From Alphaproteobacteria bacterium (GTDB lineage Bacteria > Pseudomonadota > Alphaproteobacteria > Reyranellales > Reyranellaceae), in NCBI GenBank assembly GCA_017307275.1, contig JAFKFK010000030.1:1-64000 (forward strand): a stretch of 64,000 nt of DNA. The letters run 5' to 3'. This document shows, one piece after another, positions 53,080-62,227 of the stretch. Under the pieces are notes generated by a model. It saw only the letters and a program-made list of their open reading frames with translations, did not search any database and had not been told where the DNA came from. Positions within the stretch are counted from its first letter, which is position 1. The number at the start of each line of letters is the position of its first letter. The position numbers and the translations under genes are program-made.

Positions 53080-54294
53080 GTGACGTTGAAGCCGCGGTCG
53101 GCCGCATATATCGCCCTGCTGGTGGCGCTGGGCAGCTTCGGCCCGCTCACCATGAGCATCTACACACCGGTCATGCCGTCGGTCGGGCATGACCTCGTGG
53201 CGACTCCTGACAGTGTAAAGCTGACGCTGACGACCTACATGATCGGCTTCGCAGTGGGGCAGCTTTTCTACGGGCCCTTGAGCGATCGCTACGGCCGGCG
53301 GCCGGTCCTGCTGGGCGGACTTCTTTTCTTTACGCTGACTACATTCGCCTGCTCGTTTGCCCCCTCCATCGGCGGGCTGATTGGCCTGCGTATCCTGCAG
53401 GGGTTGGGGGCGGCCTCCGGGTCGGTGCTCGGCCGGGCGCTGACGCGCGATGCCTACACGTTCAAGGAAATGCCCCTGGTGATGAGCTGGATCTCGCTCG
53501 CGCAGAACATCGCTCCGTCGCTGGCCCCCATGATCGGCGGCTTCCTGGGCGAATGGGCGAGCTGGCGGGCGACTTTCTGGTTCGTCGGCGGCTTCGGCAC
53601 GATCCTGTTCCTGGTCGTTCTCGCGGGCCTCGGCGAGACCAACAAGTTCCGGAGCGAACGGGTCGATCTCAAGAGCCTGTTGCGAGGGTCGGGCGAGATG
53701 CTGCGCGACCGCCGCTTCCTCGGCCACATCCTGCCCCTGGGTTTCGCCTTTGCCATGAACTTCGGCATGCTGGCCGGCGTTCCATTCATCCTGCAGGAGA
53801 GCCTGGGATTCAGCCCGCGTGAGTTCGGGCTGATCGTGTTGCTCTCGGTGGGCGGCTTCACCGCGGGCACCTTTGTGAACAACCGACTGGTGGGGCGCGT
53901 TGCGCCAGCAACCATCATCCAGTTCTCGGGCTGGTTCCACGTGGCGGCACTCGTAGGCATGGCCGCACTTTCGCTCTCCGAAGTTGTGACCTGGTGGGCG
54001 ATCGTAGGGCCTCACATGGTGTTGAGCTTCGGCACGGGCATGATCGTGGCTAACGCCAATGCGGGTGCCGTCGGCATGTTTCCCAAGCTTGCCGGTACGG
54101 CATCGTCGCTGGCAGGGCTCGCGCAGATGGGCATGGGCGCCATGGGCACCGTGACGGTGGCGGGACTGGCGATTGTGGGCAGCCGCTACGTTGCGATGCC
54201 GCTGGTGATCGGCCTTGCGCCCTTCGCCATTGCGACGCTCTGGAGCGCACGCTTGCTGAAACACGGCTCCACGAGCGTCACACTGCCCGACTGA
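53080..54294 (+). CDS. Bcr/CflA-family drug resistance MFS exporter
   Basis: Twelve-span major facilitator of 404 residues. The motif A segment is GPLSDRYGRRPVLLGG and the family start reads SIYTPVMPSVGHDL. I prefer the GTG at 53080; the frame stays open to a GTG at 53047 inside the upstream gene, and neither has a strong ribosome-binding site, which suggests translational re-initiation after the transglutaminase-like gene. Exports unknown small molecules by proton antiport. Its 3' end overlaps the convergent methyltransferase by 17 bases. Confidence 0.88.
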   Translation: MTLKPRSAAYIALLVALGSFGPLTMSIYTPVMPSVGHDLVATPDSVKLTLTTYMIGFAVGQLFYGPLSDRYGRRPVLLGGLLFFTLTTFACSFAPSIGGLIGLRILQGLGAASGSVLGRALTRDAYTFKEMPLVMSWISLAQNIAPSLAPMIGGFLGEWASWRATFWFVGGFGTILFLVVLAGLGETNKFRSERVDLKSLLRGSGEMLRDRRFLGHILPLGFAFAMNFGMLAGVPFILQESLGFSPREFGLIVLLSVGGFTAGTFVNNRLVGRVAPATIIQFSGWFHVAALVGMAALSLSEVVTWWAIVGPHMVLSFGTGMIVANANAGAVGMFPKLAGTASSLAGLAQMGMGAMGTVTVAGLAIVGSRYVAMPLVIGLAPFAIATLWSARLLKHGSTSVTLPD

Positions 54295-55096
54295 CTATTT
54301 CCGTCGGCGCAAAGATGCCGCGCTCGACCATGGCAGCCATGTTGGCGAGCTTCTGAGACGCCGTCGGACCCATGACAATCGGCAGCCCCAGACCCGGCGG
54401 ACCAGCCTGTGCAGCTCGCCGTCGCATCGACTCGAGAGCGAACTCCCGGCGACTGCGCTTTTTGACGACCGTGAAGCCGGCCGTACGAAGCATCGTTTCG
54501 TACGACGCTGCACTCTCGAGATGGCTGGTCGCCGGCTCGGACGCCCACGGCACGGGATAGCTGATCTCGCCTTTGCCTTCGCGCATGACATCGTAGATGG
54601 CGAAAATGCCGCCTGGCTTCAGGACACGATGGACTTCCGCAAAGACTGCCGCTTTGTCCGGAATGTTCATGCCGACATGCAGCATGTAGGCGCCGTCAAA
54701 AGTCGCGTCTGCAAAGGCCAGGGCGGTGGCGCTTCCCTGCCGGTAGGTGACCGAATCCCCGATGCCGACGCGCTGCGAAAGCCGCTGAGCGATCTCCACG
54801 TACTCAGGTGTCAGGTCGATGCCGTCGATCCTCCAGCCACGCTCAGACGAAAAGTAACGCGAAGGGCCGCCGATGCCACTGCCGATGTCGAGGCAGCGGG
54901 AGCCCGGCGGCAAATCGATCTGGTCACCGAGGTCCTTGGTCGCCGGCCGGCCACCGATATGGAACTCGTCGACGAGGGCCAGATCAGTGTGGCTGAGACG
55001 GTCCAGATCCTTGCCGGCTGCCTTCAAGGCATCGAGGATCGCGCGCTCCAGCGATCCGTGCTCGTAATGTCGGGCGACGTCTTGCTCATGCGTCAT
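54278..55096 (-). CDS. SAM-dependent methyltransferase
   Basis: Class I methyltransferase of 272 residues. Motif I is CLDIGSGIGGPSRYF near residue 73, the acidic loop IDGIDLTPEYVE, and the post-I motif ATFDGAYMLHVGMNI. It resembles the sarcosine/dimethylglycine and phosphoethanolamine methyltransferase group, but the substrate is not fixed by sequence. The ATG at 55096 follows GGAGGA; the extension to 55420 overlaps the divergent SDR gene and is not coding. Confidence 0.88.
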   Translation of the reverse strand: MTHEQDVARHYEHGSLERAILDALKAAGKDLDRLSHTDLALVDEFHIGGRPATKDLGDQIDLPPGSRCLDIGSGIGGPSRYFSSERGWRIDGIDLTPEYVEIAQRLSQRVGIGDSVTYRQGSATALAFADATFDGAYMLHVGMNIPDKAAVFAEVHRVLKPGGIFAIYDVMREGKGEISYPVPWASEPATSHLESAASYETMLRTAGFTVVKKRSRREFALESMRRRAAQAGPPGLGLPIVMGPTASQKLANMAAMVERGIFAPTEIVSRAV

Positions 55097-55229
55097 GACG
55101 ATCCTCCGCTGAGCGAAAGCCTGAAGGAGTGGATGAAAGCGCGACAGCGACCTTTTCTCGGGTAACGACGAGACTTCCCGCCGCCGACCCTCTTGGGGTA
55201 CATCCTGCGCTGCATCAGGAAGAGAGGAA

Positions 55230-56153
55230 ATGTCGATGGCGAACATGCTGAAGGACAAGGTCGTGCTGGTCACCGGCGCGGGCGGTGGTATCGGCCGTGA
55301 GATGGCAATCCTGGCGGCCAAGGAAGGCGCCAAGGTGGTGGTCAACGATCTTGGTGGCGCGGTCGACGGCGAGGGCAGCGGTAACGTCAGCCCGGCGCAG
55401 AAGGTCTGCGACGAGATCAAGGCGTTCGGCGGTCAGGCCGTTCCCAATGGCGACAGCGTTGCCGATCCGGCCGGCGCGGAGCGCATGATCAAGGCTGGCG
55501 TCGAGAACTTTGGCCGCATCGACGGCGTCATCAACAATGCCGGCATCCTGCGCGACCGCATTTTCCATCGCATGAGCCACATGGATTGGAAGATGGTGAT
55601 CGACGTGCATCTGAACGGCTCGTTCAACACCAGCCGCGCTGCCGCCAACTATTTCAAGGAGCAGAAGTCGGGTGCCTTCGTGCACTTCACCTCGACGTCG
55701 GGTCTCGTCGGCAACTTCGGCCAGGCCAACTATTCGGCGGCCAAGATGGGCGTCATCGGCCTGTCGCGTTCGATTGCGCTCGACATGGCGGCCTTCAATG
55801 TCCGTTCCAACTGCATCTCGCCGTTCGCCTGGACACGCATGATCGGCACTATTCCTGCCGACACCGAAGCGCAGAAGGTGCGGCTCGAGCGGTCCAAGCG
55901 CATGACGCCGGCCAAGATCGCGCCGATGGCAGTGTTCCTGCTCTCCGATGCAGCTGAGGGAATCTCTTCGCAGATCTTCGGCGTGCGCATGAACGAGATC
56001 ATGCTGTTCAATGCCAACCGCCCGGTGCGCTCGGTGCACAACTCCGACGGCTGGACCCTCGAAGCGATTGCCGAGCACGCAGTGCCGTCGATGAAGCCCT
56101 TCTTCACCGACCTCAAGCGCTCGCCGGAATACTTCACCTGGGATCCGATCTGA
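55230..56153 (+). CDS. SDR-family 3-hydroxyacyl-CoA dehydrogenase (MFE-2-like)
   Basis: Short-chain dehydrogenase of 307 residues, longer than classical members. TGAGGGIGREMA binds the cofactor and VVVNDLGGAVDGEG is the signature of peroxisomal multifunctional enzyme-2-type 3-hydroxyacyl-CoA dehydrogenases. The active site is STSGLVGNFGQANYSAAK. AGAGAGGAAA precedes the ATG. The M20 peptidase gene follows after 15 bases. Confidence 0.9.
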   Translation: MSMANMLKDKVVLVTGAGGGIGREMAILAAKEGAKVVVNDLGGAVDGEGSGNVSPAQKVCDEIKAFGGQAVPNGDSVADPAGAERMIKAGVENFGRIDGVINNAGILRDRIFHRMSHMDWKMVIDVHLNGSFNTSRAAANYFKEQKSGAFVHFTSTSGLVGNFGQANYSAAKMGVIGLSRSIALDMAAFNVRSNCISPFAWTRMIGTIPADTEAQKVRLERSKRMTPAKIAPMAVFLLSDAAEGISSQIFGVRMNEIMLFNANRPVRSVHNSDGWTLEAIAEHAVPSMKPFFTDLKRSPEYFTWDPI

Positions 56154-56168
56154 GAGAGGCTTAGACCA

Positions 56169-57329
56169 ATGGCCGCCGAGAGGATGAAGAACGAACCCAA
56201 GATCGATGCCGATGAAGTTCTCGGCGGCATCGTTGAATGGGTGAGCATCGAAAGCCCGAGCCACGACGCCAAGTCGGTCAACAAGGTCGTTGATCACGTC
56301 GAAGGCCAGTTCCGCGACCTCGGGCTGAAGCTCGAGCGTATCCCGGGACGGGACGGGTTCGGTGATATCCTCGAGGCGAAGACTCCTGCAGGGTGGAGCC
56401 AGGGCGAGGGCAAGGGCATCCTGATCCTCGCCCATCTCGATACCGTGCATCCCATCGGCATGATCGAGAAGGAGCTGAAGGTGCGTCGCGAAGGCGACAG
56501 CATCTTCGGTCCCGGCATCTACGACATGAAGGCAGGCGGCTACATCGCCTATTACGCGCTGCGCCACCTGATCCGGCAGGGCAAGCGCACCAAGCTGCCC
56601 GTTACTTTCCTGTTCATCCCCGAGGAAGAGGTCGGCAGCCCGACGTCGCGGGCGCGCATCGAGGAGGCCGCCAAGGGCCACAAGTACGCCCTGGTCATGG
56701 AGCCGGGCCGCGATGGCGACAAGGTCGTGACCTCACGCAAGGGCGTCGGCCGCTTCACGCTGACGGTGAAAGGCCGCGCCGCGCATTCCGGTGTTCGTCA
56801 TCAGGACGGGCGCAGCGCCATTCTCGAAATGGCGCGGCAGATCGAGCGCATTGAAGGCAAGACCGACTATGCCCGCGGCATCACCTGCAACGTTGGTCTG
56901 ATCCGTGGCGGCACCGGTGTGAACGTGACGCCGGCCGAGTGCGTGGCCGATGTCGACCTGCGCGTGCCGAGCCAGCAGCTTGCCGAGGAAATGACCCACT
57001 GGTTCCTGAACCTGGAGCCGATCGGCAAGGATGTCGAACTCTCGGTCGAAGGTGGCATGAATCGGCCGCCCTACCAGAAGGACGCCGGTATCACGGCGCT
57101 CTTCGAGAAGGCGCAGGCGATCTACCGCGAGATCGGCAAGGAGCTGAACGACGTACCGCTTACCGGTGGTGGCAGCGACGGCAACTTCACGGCAGCGCTG
57201 GGCATCCCGACCCTCGACGGCCTTGGTGCCGACGGCAAGGGCGCCCATGCCATCGACGAGCAGATCTACTATTCGTCGCTGGTCCCGCGGACCTATCTCT
57301 GCGCGCGACTGCTGGAGACGCTGGACTGA
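56169..57329 (+). CDS. M20-family metallopeptidase (glutamate carboxypeptidase-like)
   Basis: Zinc aminoacylase/carboxypeptidase of 386 residues. Metal ligands are visible in LAHLDTVHPIG, GPGIYDMKAGG and PEEEVGSPTS; a dimerisation lid lies at about 185-295 and the terminal His in GKGAHAIDEQ. The class resembles carboxypeptidase G2 and other glutamate carboxypeptidases. No signal peptide is visible, so it acts in the cytoplasm. Co-transcription with the MFE-like SDR suggests handling of an N-acyl amino acid, which is inference. Confidence 0.9.
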   Translation: MAAERMKNEPKIDADEVLGGIVEWVSIESPSHDAKSVNKVVDHVEGQFRDLGLKLERIPGRDGFGDILEAKTPAGWSQGEGKGILILAHLDTVHPIGMIEKELKVRREGDSIFGPGIYDMKAGGYIAYYALRHLIRQGKRTKLPVTFLFIPEEEVGSPTSRARIEEAAKGHKYALVMEPGRDGDKVVTSRKGVGRFTLTVKGRAAHSGVRHQDGRSAILEMARQIERIEGKTDYARGITCNVGLIRGGTGVNVTPAECVADVDLRVPSQQLAEEMTHWFLNLEPIGKDVELSVEGGMNRPPYQKDAGITALFEKAQAIYREIGKELNDVPLTGGGSDGNFTAALGIPTLDGLGADGKGAHAIDEQIYYSSLVPRTYLCARLLETLD

Positions 57330-57440
57330 CTTCGCCGTTCACGGAGAGGTGAACACCGGTTGCAGCTTTCCTGCGAATTCTCTTTCTCATAGGCTACACT
57401 TCATAGTTGAATTGCCCGCATCAACTGTGAGGCAAGCGCT

Positions 57441-58937
57441 ATGTCGATGCCATTCGTTGATCGTGAGTTTACCTTTACGCAGCCTGATGGCTCCAAGCTT
57501 CAGGTTCGTGGCACCGGTAACCAGCACCAAGCTACCTTTACAACGCTCGACGGCTATACAGTCGTGCGGGAGCCCGTATCCGGCTTCTATCAGTATGCGC
57601 GGGAAGTAGGTATCGCTCACCCGCAGCCCACGGGTATCCGAGCCGGGGCCACGGCGCCGTCGGCTTTGGGGCTGCCTCCTGCCGTAAAGCCACCATCCAC
57701 GTCCTCGGGAGGCCAAGCCTTCGTTTCTGCTGGCTTGCCGCGATCACGCTCGCGCTGGCAGGTGAGGCGAGAACAATTTCGCCTTCAATCCTTGGCGGCG
57801 ATTGCGAACGGGGTCGCGGCACCTGCACCACCACAGCGGCAAACTGTGGGTACCTTCGTCGGCCTGTGTCTGCTGGTTCAGTTTCCTGACGAGCCAGGCA
57901 CGATCAGCGAAGCTGAGGTTGACGATTTCTGCAACAAGCCGGGCTACTCTGGGTTCGGCAACAACGGTTCGATGCGCGACTACTTCTTCGACGTATCCGA
58001 CGGAAAGCTCACTTACACGAATATCGTCGCCCCCTGGTACACGGCAACAAAGCCGAAGACGTACTACACCGACGAAGCAGTCGAGTATCCTTTGCGGGCT
58101 CGTGAGCTCATTCTCGAAACCCTTGCCTTCCATCGTGCCCAGGGCTTTGACTTCAGCAGTTTGACGGTCGATAGCCAGCGCTTCATCTATGCGATCAATG
58201 TGTTCTATGCGGGCATGCGCACGAATAATTGGTCGAAGGGCCTTTGGCCGCACGCCTATCATTTGCAGGCTCCGGTGCAGCTTGCACCAGGCAAGCTCGC
58301 CAACGACTATCAGATTACAGATATGTCGTCGGAACTTACCCTTGGGACGTTCTGCCACGAGAACGGCCACATGATTTGCGATTTTCCCGATCTCTATGAC
58401 TATGGAAACGAATCAAACGGTGTCGGCCACTACTGTCTGATGTGTGGTGGGGCGAATGCCAACCCGAAGAATCCGACGCGCGTCGGGGCGTATCTCAGGC
58501 ACGCAGCCGGCTGGGCAACGAAGGTGTCCGGTATGCCTGCTGGCGCCAGTATCAGCTTGGCTGCTGACAGAAACGAGTTCGGGTTGCTTCGACGGAACAG
58601 GACTCAATACTTTATCGTCGAGAATCGCGCTCAGGTCGGTCGTGATGCCAGCATTCCCGATGCTGGCCTGGCGATCTGGAAGATCGACGAGACGGGCAAC
58701 AACAGCAATGAGGCGATGACGGCCGACTCGCACTATGAATGTTCGCTAGTGCAGGCCGATGGCCTGACCGATCTCGAGATGGGCGCCAACAACGGCGGCC
58801 CCGGCGATCTCTACGGTCAGGGGGCTGTCTTCTCCTCGCAAAGTCGACCTGGCAGTACCTGGTGGGATGGTACCGCCTCAGGTCTCAATATCCGGAACAT
58901 CAGTGCTCCGGGACCAGTCATTACCTTCTCGACCTGA
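57441..58937 (+). CDS. M6-family metalloprotease domain protein
   Basis: Protein of 498 residues. The zinc motif CHENGHMICDFPDLYDYG near residue 305 matches the immune-inhibitor-A (M6) pattern HExxHxxxxxPDLYD. The N-terminal 110 residues look like the usual M6 prodomain (PDGSKLQVRGTGNQHQATF). No Sec or Tat signal is recognisable, which is odd for a secreted class. The gene is visibly richer in A and T than its neighbours, compatible with transfer. GAGG lies 9 bases before the ATG. Monocistronic; a GTTCAC/GTGAAC hairpin sits at 57337-57354. Confidence 0.86.
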   Translation: MSMPFVDREFTFTQPDGSKLQVRGTGNQHQATFTTLDGYTVVREPVSGFYQYAREVGIAHPQPTGIRAGATAPSALGLPPAVKPPSTSSGGQAFVSAGLPRSRSRWQVRREQFRLQSLAAIANGVAAPAPPQRQTVGTFVGLCLLVQFPDEPGTISEAEVDDFCNKPGYSGFGNNGSMRDYFFDVSDGKLTYTNIVAPWYTATKPKTYYTDEAVEYPLRARELILETLAFHRAQGFDFSSLTVDSQRFIYAINVFYAGMRTNNWSKGLWPHAYHLQAPVQLAPGKLANDYQITDMSSELTLGTFCHENGHMICDFPDLYDYGNESNGVGHYCLMCGGANANPKNPTRVGAYLRHAAGWATKVSGMPAGASISLAADRNEFGLLRRNRTQYFIVENRAQVGRDASIPDAGLAIWKIDETGNNSNEAMTADSHYECSLVQADGLTDLEMGANNGGPGDLYGQGAVFSSQSRPGSTWWDGTASGLNIRNISAPGPVITFST

Positions 58938-58947
58938 GGGCAACCGT

Positions 58948-59562
58948 TCAGTAGGCAGCCGTAAAGCGTCGGCGGAGGTGCCGGGGCTTTTCGATCTCGT
59001 CGACGATGGCGATCGCGAAATCCTCGTAGCTGATCTGGCTTTGACCTTCCTCGTCTTCGAGCAGATCGTCGCCGCCCAGGCGGAATTCGCCGGTGCGCTC
59101 GCCGGCGCGGATCGAGGCGGCAGGCGAAATCGCCGTCCAGTCGAGGTCGGTCACCTTGCGAAGCTCCGCAAGCGCCAGGGACGCGGGCTTGGAGGTCGGC
59201 GGCTGGACTCCTCTGTCGGCCATATGGTCGAGATGCGTGCGGCCGTCGGATCGTAACAGGCTGCCGGCGCCGACCACGAACAGAGCGCGCTTTACGCCAG
59301 AGCGGCGCACGGCGTCGAGGACGTCGCGGATATTGGCTTCGTTCCATTTGACCGAAACGATGATGGCCGCATGGCCCGCGAGAATCGCGGCGAGGTTGGC
59401 GGCATCCGTCGTGCTGCCCTGCCTCACGGTCATGCCAGCGCGGGGTTTCATCTTGGAAGCATCGCGCGTGAGGGCCGTGACCGCGTGGCCACGCGAAAGC
59501 GCCTCGGTGAGAACACGGCTGCCGATATTTCCGGTCGCGCCAATCAATGCAATGTCGGTCAT
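58948..59562 (-). CDS. NAD(P)H-binding NmrA/YwnB-like protein
   Basis: Atypical SDR of 204 residues, with the cofactor motif IGATGNIGSRVLTEAL and the following ALTRDASK. No YxxxK catalytic pair is visible, as in NmrA-like sensor or reductase proteins. The ATG at 59562 overlaps the stop of the upstream alpha/beta hydrolase by four bases, so the two are translationally coupled. Function unknown; relatives bind NADP and act in redox sensing or reduce anthocyanidin-like compounds. Confidence 0.85.
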   Translation of the reverse strand: MTDIALIGATGNIGSRVLTEALSRGHAVTALTRDASKMKPRAGMTVRQGSTTDAANLAAILAGHAAIIVSVKWNEANIRDVLDAVRRSGVKRALFVVGAGSLLRSDGRTHLDHMADRGVQPPTSKPASLALAELRKVTDLDWTAISPAASIRAGERTGEFRLGGDDLLEDEEGQSQISYEDFAIAIVDEIEKPRHLRRRFTAAY

Positions 59563-60458
59563 CTTTGAGTTGCTTTCATAAGATCGCGTAGCGCCGCCAC
59601 CGTATCGGCAGGCGCTTCTTGCGGAACGTTGTGGCCGATCCCGGGAAGGATCCGCCGTTGATAGGGGCCGGTGAAATGACCGGCTTGCTGGTCCATCTTC
59701 GGTGCTGGGCCGACGCCATCGTGGCCGCCGTGCAAGTTGATGGTGGGTACGGAAATCTTCGGTTGTTTGGCGAGCTCGGCTTCGATGGGTTCCAGTGCAG
59801 GATCACCTTTCGCATAAGCGTAGCGATGGCGATAGGACTGGATTACCACGTCGACGAAATCGGGATTGTCGAAGGAAGTCGCTGACCGTTCGAACGTTGC
59901 ATCGTCGAACGTCCATTCGGGCGACCAGAGCTTCCAGAGGAGCTTGCAGATATCGCGGCGGTTCTTGGCAAGTCCAGCCTGTCCGCGCTCCGTATGAAAA
60001 TAATACTGGTACCAGAAGCGATGTTCTGCGGCTGCCGATGCCGGTTCGGCCGAGGTGGCGATGTTCTGGATGTTGTAGCCCGTGCAGCTCACCAGGCAGC
60101 GCGCGCGCTCGGGCCACAGGGCCGCCACGATGCAGGCGGCCCGTCCGCCCCAGTCGTAGCCGGCCAGGGCCGCCCGCTCGATTCCGAGTGCGTCCATCAT
60201 CTGGCGCAGGTCGTGGCCGAGTGCTGCCTGTTCGCCCGAGCGCGGGGTTTCGGACGAGAGAAAACGCGTCGGCCCGTAGCCGCGCAGATAGGGCACCAGC
60301 ACGCGGTGGCCGTCGGCCGCCAATGCCGGCGCCACGTCGTCGAACGAGCGCGCATCGTACGGAAAACCGTGCAGCAGAATGACGGCCGCGCCGTCGGCGG
60401 GGCCATGCTCCTCGTAAGCGAGTTCGAGGACGTCCGTTCGTACCGTCTTGCCTTGCAT
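59559..60458 (-). CDS. Alpha/beta hydrolase with Asp nucleophile (epoxide hydrolase/dehalogenase-like)
   Basis: Hydrolase of 299 residues. The oxyanion motif is HGFPYDARSF and the nucleophile elbow ALAGYDWGGRAA carries Asp where serine esterases have Ser. Terminal His in GIGHNVPQEAP. Asp at the elbow is the mark of soluble epoxide hydrolases and haloalkane/haloacetate dehalogenases. It is first of a two-gene unit with the NmrA-like protein and divergent from the fatty acid desaturase. Confidence 0.88.
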   Translation of the reverse strand: MQGKTVRTDVLELAYEEHGPADGAAVILLHGFPYDARSFDDVAPALAADGHRVLVPYLRGYGPTRFLSSETPRSGEQAALGHDLRQMMDALGIERAALAGYDWGGRAACIVAALWPERARCLVSCTGYNIQNIATSAEPASAAAEHRFWYQYYFHTERGQAGLAKNRRDICKLLWKLWSPEWTFDDATFERSATSFDNPDFVDVVIQSYRHRYAYAKGDPALEPIEAELAKQPKISVPTINLHGGHDGVGPAPKMDQQAGHFTGPYQRRILPGIGHNVPQEAPADTVAALRDLMKATQR

Positions 60459-60487
60459 GGCCGGACGATAGCGGTTCAGGAGCAGCG

Positions 60488-61489
60488 TTGACAGGTGTTA
60501 CGGCCACGCGCAGCCTCGATGCGATGAACGCGGCAAACGAGCTTCTGAGCCTGGAAGAGAAGCGGCGGCTCGGCGCCAAGTCGAACGTCGTCGGCATTTT
60601 GCTTGTGCTGCATGCCTGGGCCTTGATCCTGGGCAGCATGGCGTTTTTCGCCTGGTGGCCCAATCCCTTCACCTTCCTGCTCGGCGTGATGGTGATCGGC
60701 GGTCGCCAGCTCGGTCTCGCGATCTTGATGCATGATGCCGCTCACGGGCTCCTCTTCGCCAATCGGCGTCTCAACGATTGGGTGGGAACCTGGCTTTGCG
60801 CCTATCCGGTGTTCACGAGCCTGACCCTCTACCGGCCCTATCATCTGAAGCACCACCGCTTCACCCAGCAGGCGGAAGATCCCGACCTTGGCCTGTCGGC
60901 ACCGTTTCCGATCAGCCGCACCAGCCTGCGGCGGAAGATCGTGCGCGACCTCACGGGCCAGACGGCCTACCTGCGCCGTGGCGACCAGATCCGCCGCGCC
61001 TTGGGGCCCGCCGACGCACCGCTGATTGTCCGCTTGGGACGGCTTTGGCAGCGTGAGAGAGGTGCCTTGCTGGTGAACGCGGCGATGCTGGTCGCCTGCA
61101 GCGTCGCTGGTTACTGGTGGCTCTATCCGACGCTGTGGCTGCTGCCGCTCGCCACTTGGTATCAGCTTATCAGCCGTATCCGGAACATCGCAGAGCACGC
61201 CGTCGTGCCCGATAACGACGATCTGCTGCGCAATACTCGAACGACCTACGCCAACCCGTTGGTTCGGCTCCTGGTGGCACCCTATTGGGTGAACTACCAC
61301 CTGGAACACCACCTCTTCATGTTCGTGCCCTGTTGGCGGCTTCCAGAGGCGCATCGCGTCCTGCTCGCAGACGGCCGCCGCAACAGCATGGAGATTCAGC
61401 CGGGCTACTTCGCGGTGCTGAAAGCAGCGACGGCGGCATCTCTCGATGCGACGCGCGGCAGCCGGAGCGGCACCGCGCAGCACATTTGA
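60488..61489 (+). CDS. Fatty acid desaturase family di-iron membrane enzyme
   Basis: Membrane desaturase/hydroxylase of 333 residues with all three His boxes: HDAAH, HLKHH and HLEHH, plus four or more hydrophobic spans. A TTG start at 60488 is preferred because CAGGAG lies five bases upstream; the next ATG (60524) lacks a signal. The spacing of boxes also fits carotenoid ketolase/hydroxylase-like and CrtW-like enzymes, so an acyl-lipid substrate is not certain. A very strong terminator follows. Confidence 0.86.
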   Translation: MTGVTATRSLDAMNAANELLSLEEKRRLGAKSNVVGILLVLHAWALILGSMAFFAWWPNPFTFLLGVMVIGGRQLGLAILMHDAAHGLLFANRRLNDWVGTWLCAYPVFTSLTLYRPYHLKHHRFTQQAEDPDLGLSAPFPISRTSLRRKIVRDLTGQTAYLRRGDQIRRALGPADAPLIVRLGRLWQRERGALLVNAAMLVACSVAGYWWLYPTLWLLPLATWYQLISRIRNIAEHAVVPDNDDLLRNTRTTYANPLVRLLVAPYWVNYHLEHHLFMFVPCWRLPEAHRVLLADGRRNSMEIQPGYFAVLKAATAASLDATRGSRSGTAQHI

Positions 61490-61511
61490 GGAGGCCGGCC
61501 ATCCAAAAGAC

Positions 61512-61538
61512 AAAGGCGGCCCGCGGGCCGCCTTTTTT
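61512..61538 (+). terminator. Strong rho-independent terminator after the desaturase
   Basis: GGCGGCCC and GGGCCGCC form an uninterrupted GC stem followed by TTTTTT. It separates two convergent genes and could also work for the minus strand, where the tail is weaker. Confidence 0.9.
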
Positions 61539-61557
61539 GCTGTTTATCTGATGCCGG

Positions 61558-62115
61558 TTACTGAGCCGGGCAGGGCCAGATGTTCATGTCGGCACCGATA
61601 TCGTACGGCGGCGGCACCTGGGCGAGGCTCGTCACCTTGGCATCCAGCGCCCAGTCGAAGGCGCGCTTGCCGCGAGAGCAGAATTCCTTGTCGACCTGGG
61701 CGCGCTGGGCCGTGCGGTTGGCGATTTCGGTCACCAGAGTATCGACGTTGAGCCGCTTGCGGGCTGCCACCTGGGAGAGTGCTCGGGCGTTGGTGGCGAA
61801 CTCGGCGCGGAACTTGCCGACGAAGTCGGCATAGGTGCGCTCGTAGGCACGGGCGCCGCCGCCACTCTGGCACTGCAGGGTGATGACCTGCAGTTCCTGC
61901 TGGACCATGCGGGACCGGACATGGGTGATGTCGGCTTCGTTGTAGCAGATGGCGCGGATCTGACCGGCCGGCGGCGGCGGCGGGGAGGGCGCCTGGTAAT
62001 CAGGGGCAGCCGGCTTGGAGGGCGCCGAGGCCGTACTGGCCTGCCCGAGCGTGCAGGCGCCCAGCGCTAGGGTACATGCCGAGAGAATCGCTACCTGCGT
62101 GAGCACCTTGATCAT
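61558..62115 (-). CDS. Lipoprotein of unknown function
   Basis: Protein of 185 residues starting at the ATG at 62115, behind GGGAGTG; the frame extends upstream but would bury the signal. The lipobox is LALGAC, Cys near residue 20. A Pro-rich linker (PSPPPPPAG) leads to a helical domain with several Cys (RAICYN, LQCQSG, EFCSRG and a final WPCPAQ). No family recognised. Paired cysteines and a helical core suggest a small periplasmic binding or scaffold domain. Confidence 0.75.
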   Translation of the reverse strand: MIKVLTQVAILSACTLALGACTLGQASTASAPSKPAAPDYQAPSPPPPPAGQIRAICYNEADITHVRSRMVQQELQVITLQCQSGGGARAYERTYADFVGKFRAEFATNARALSQVAARKRLNVDTLVTEIANRTAQRAQVDKEFCSRGKRAFDWALDAKVTSLAQVPPPYDIGADMNIWPCPAQ

Positions 62116-62227
62116 CCGCACACTCCCAACACATGGCCCGGAAACCGCCAGCGGGTACAACAGATAGAGGCTCGTTTCAAATGTAAATGCCGTTCCCGAA
62201 GCGAGAAGGTCGGGAAATCTGACGATT

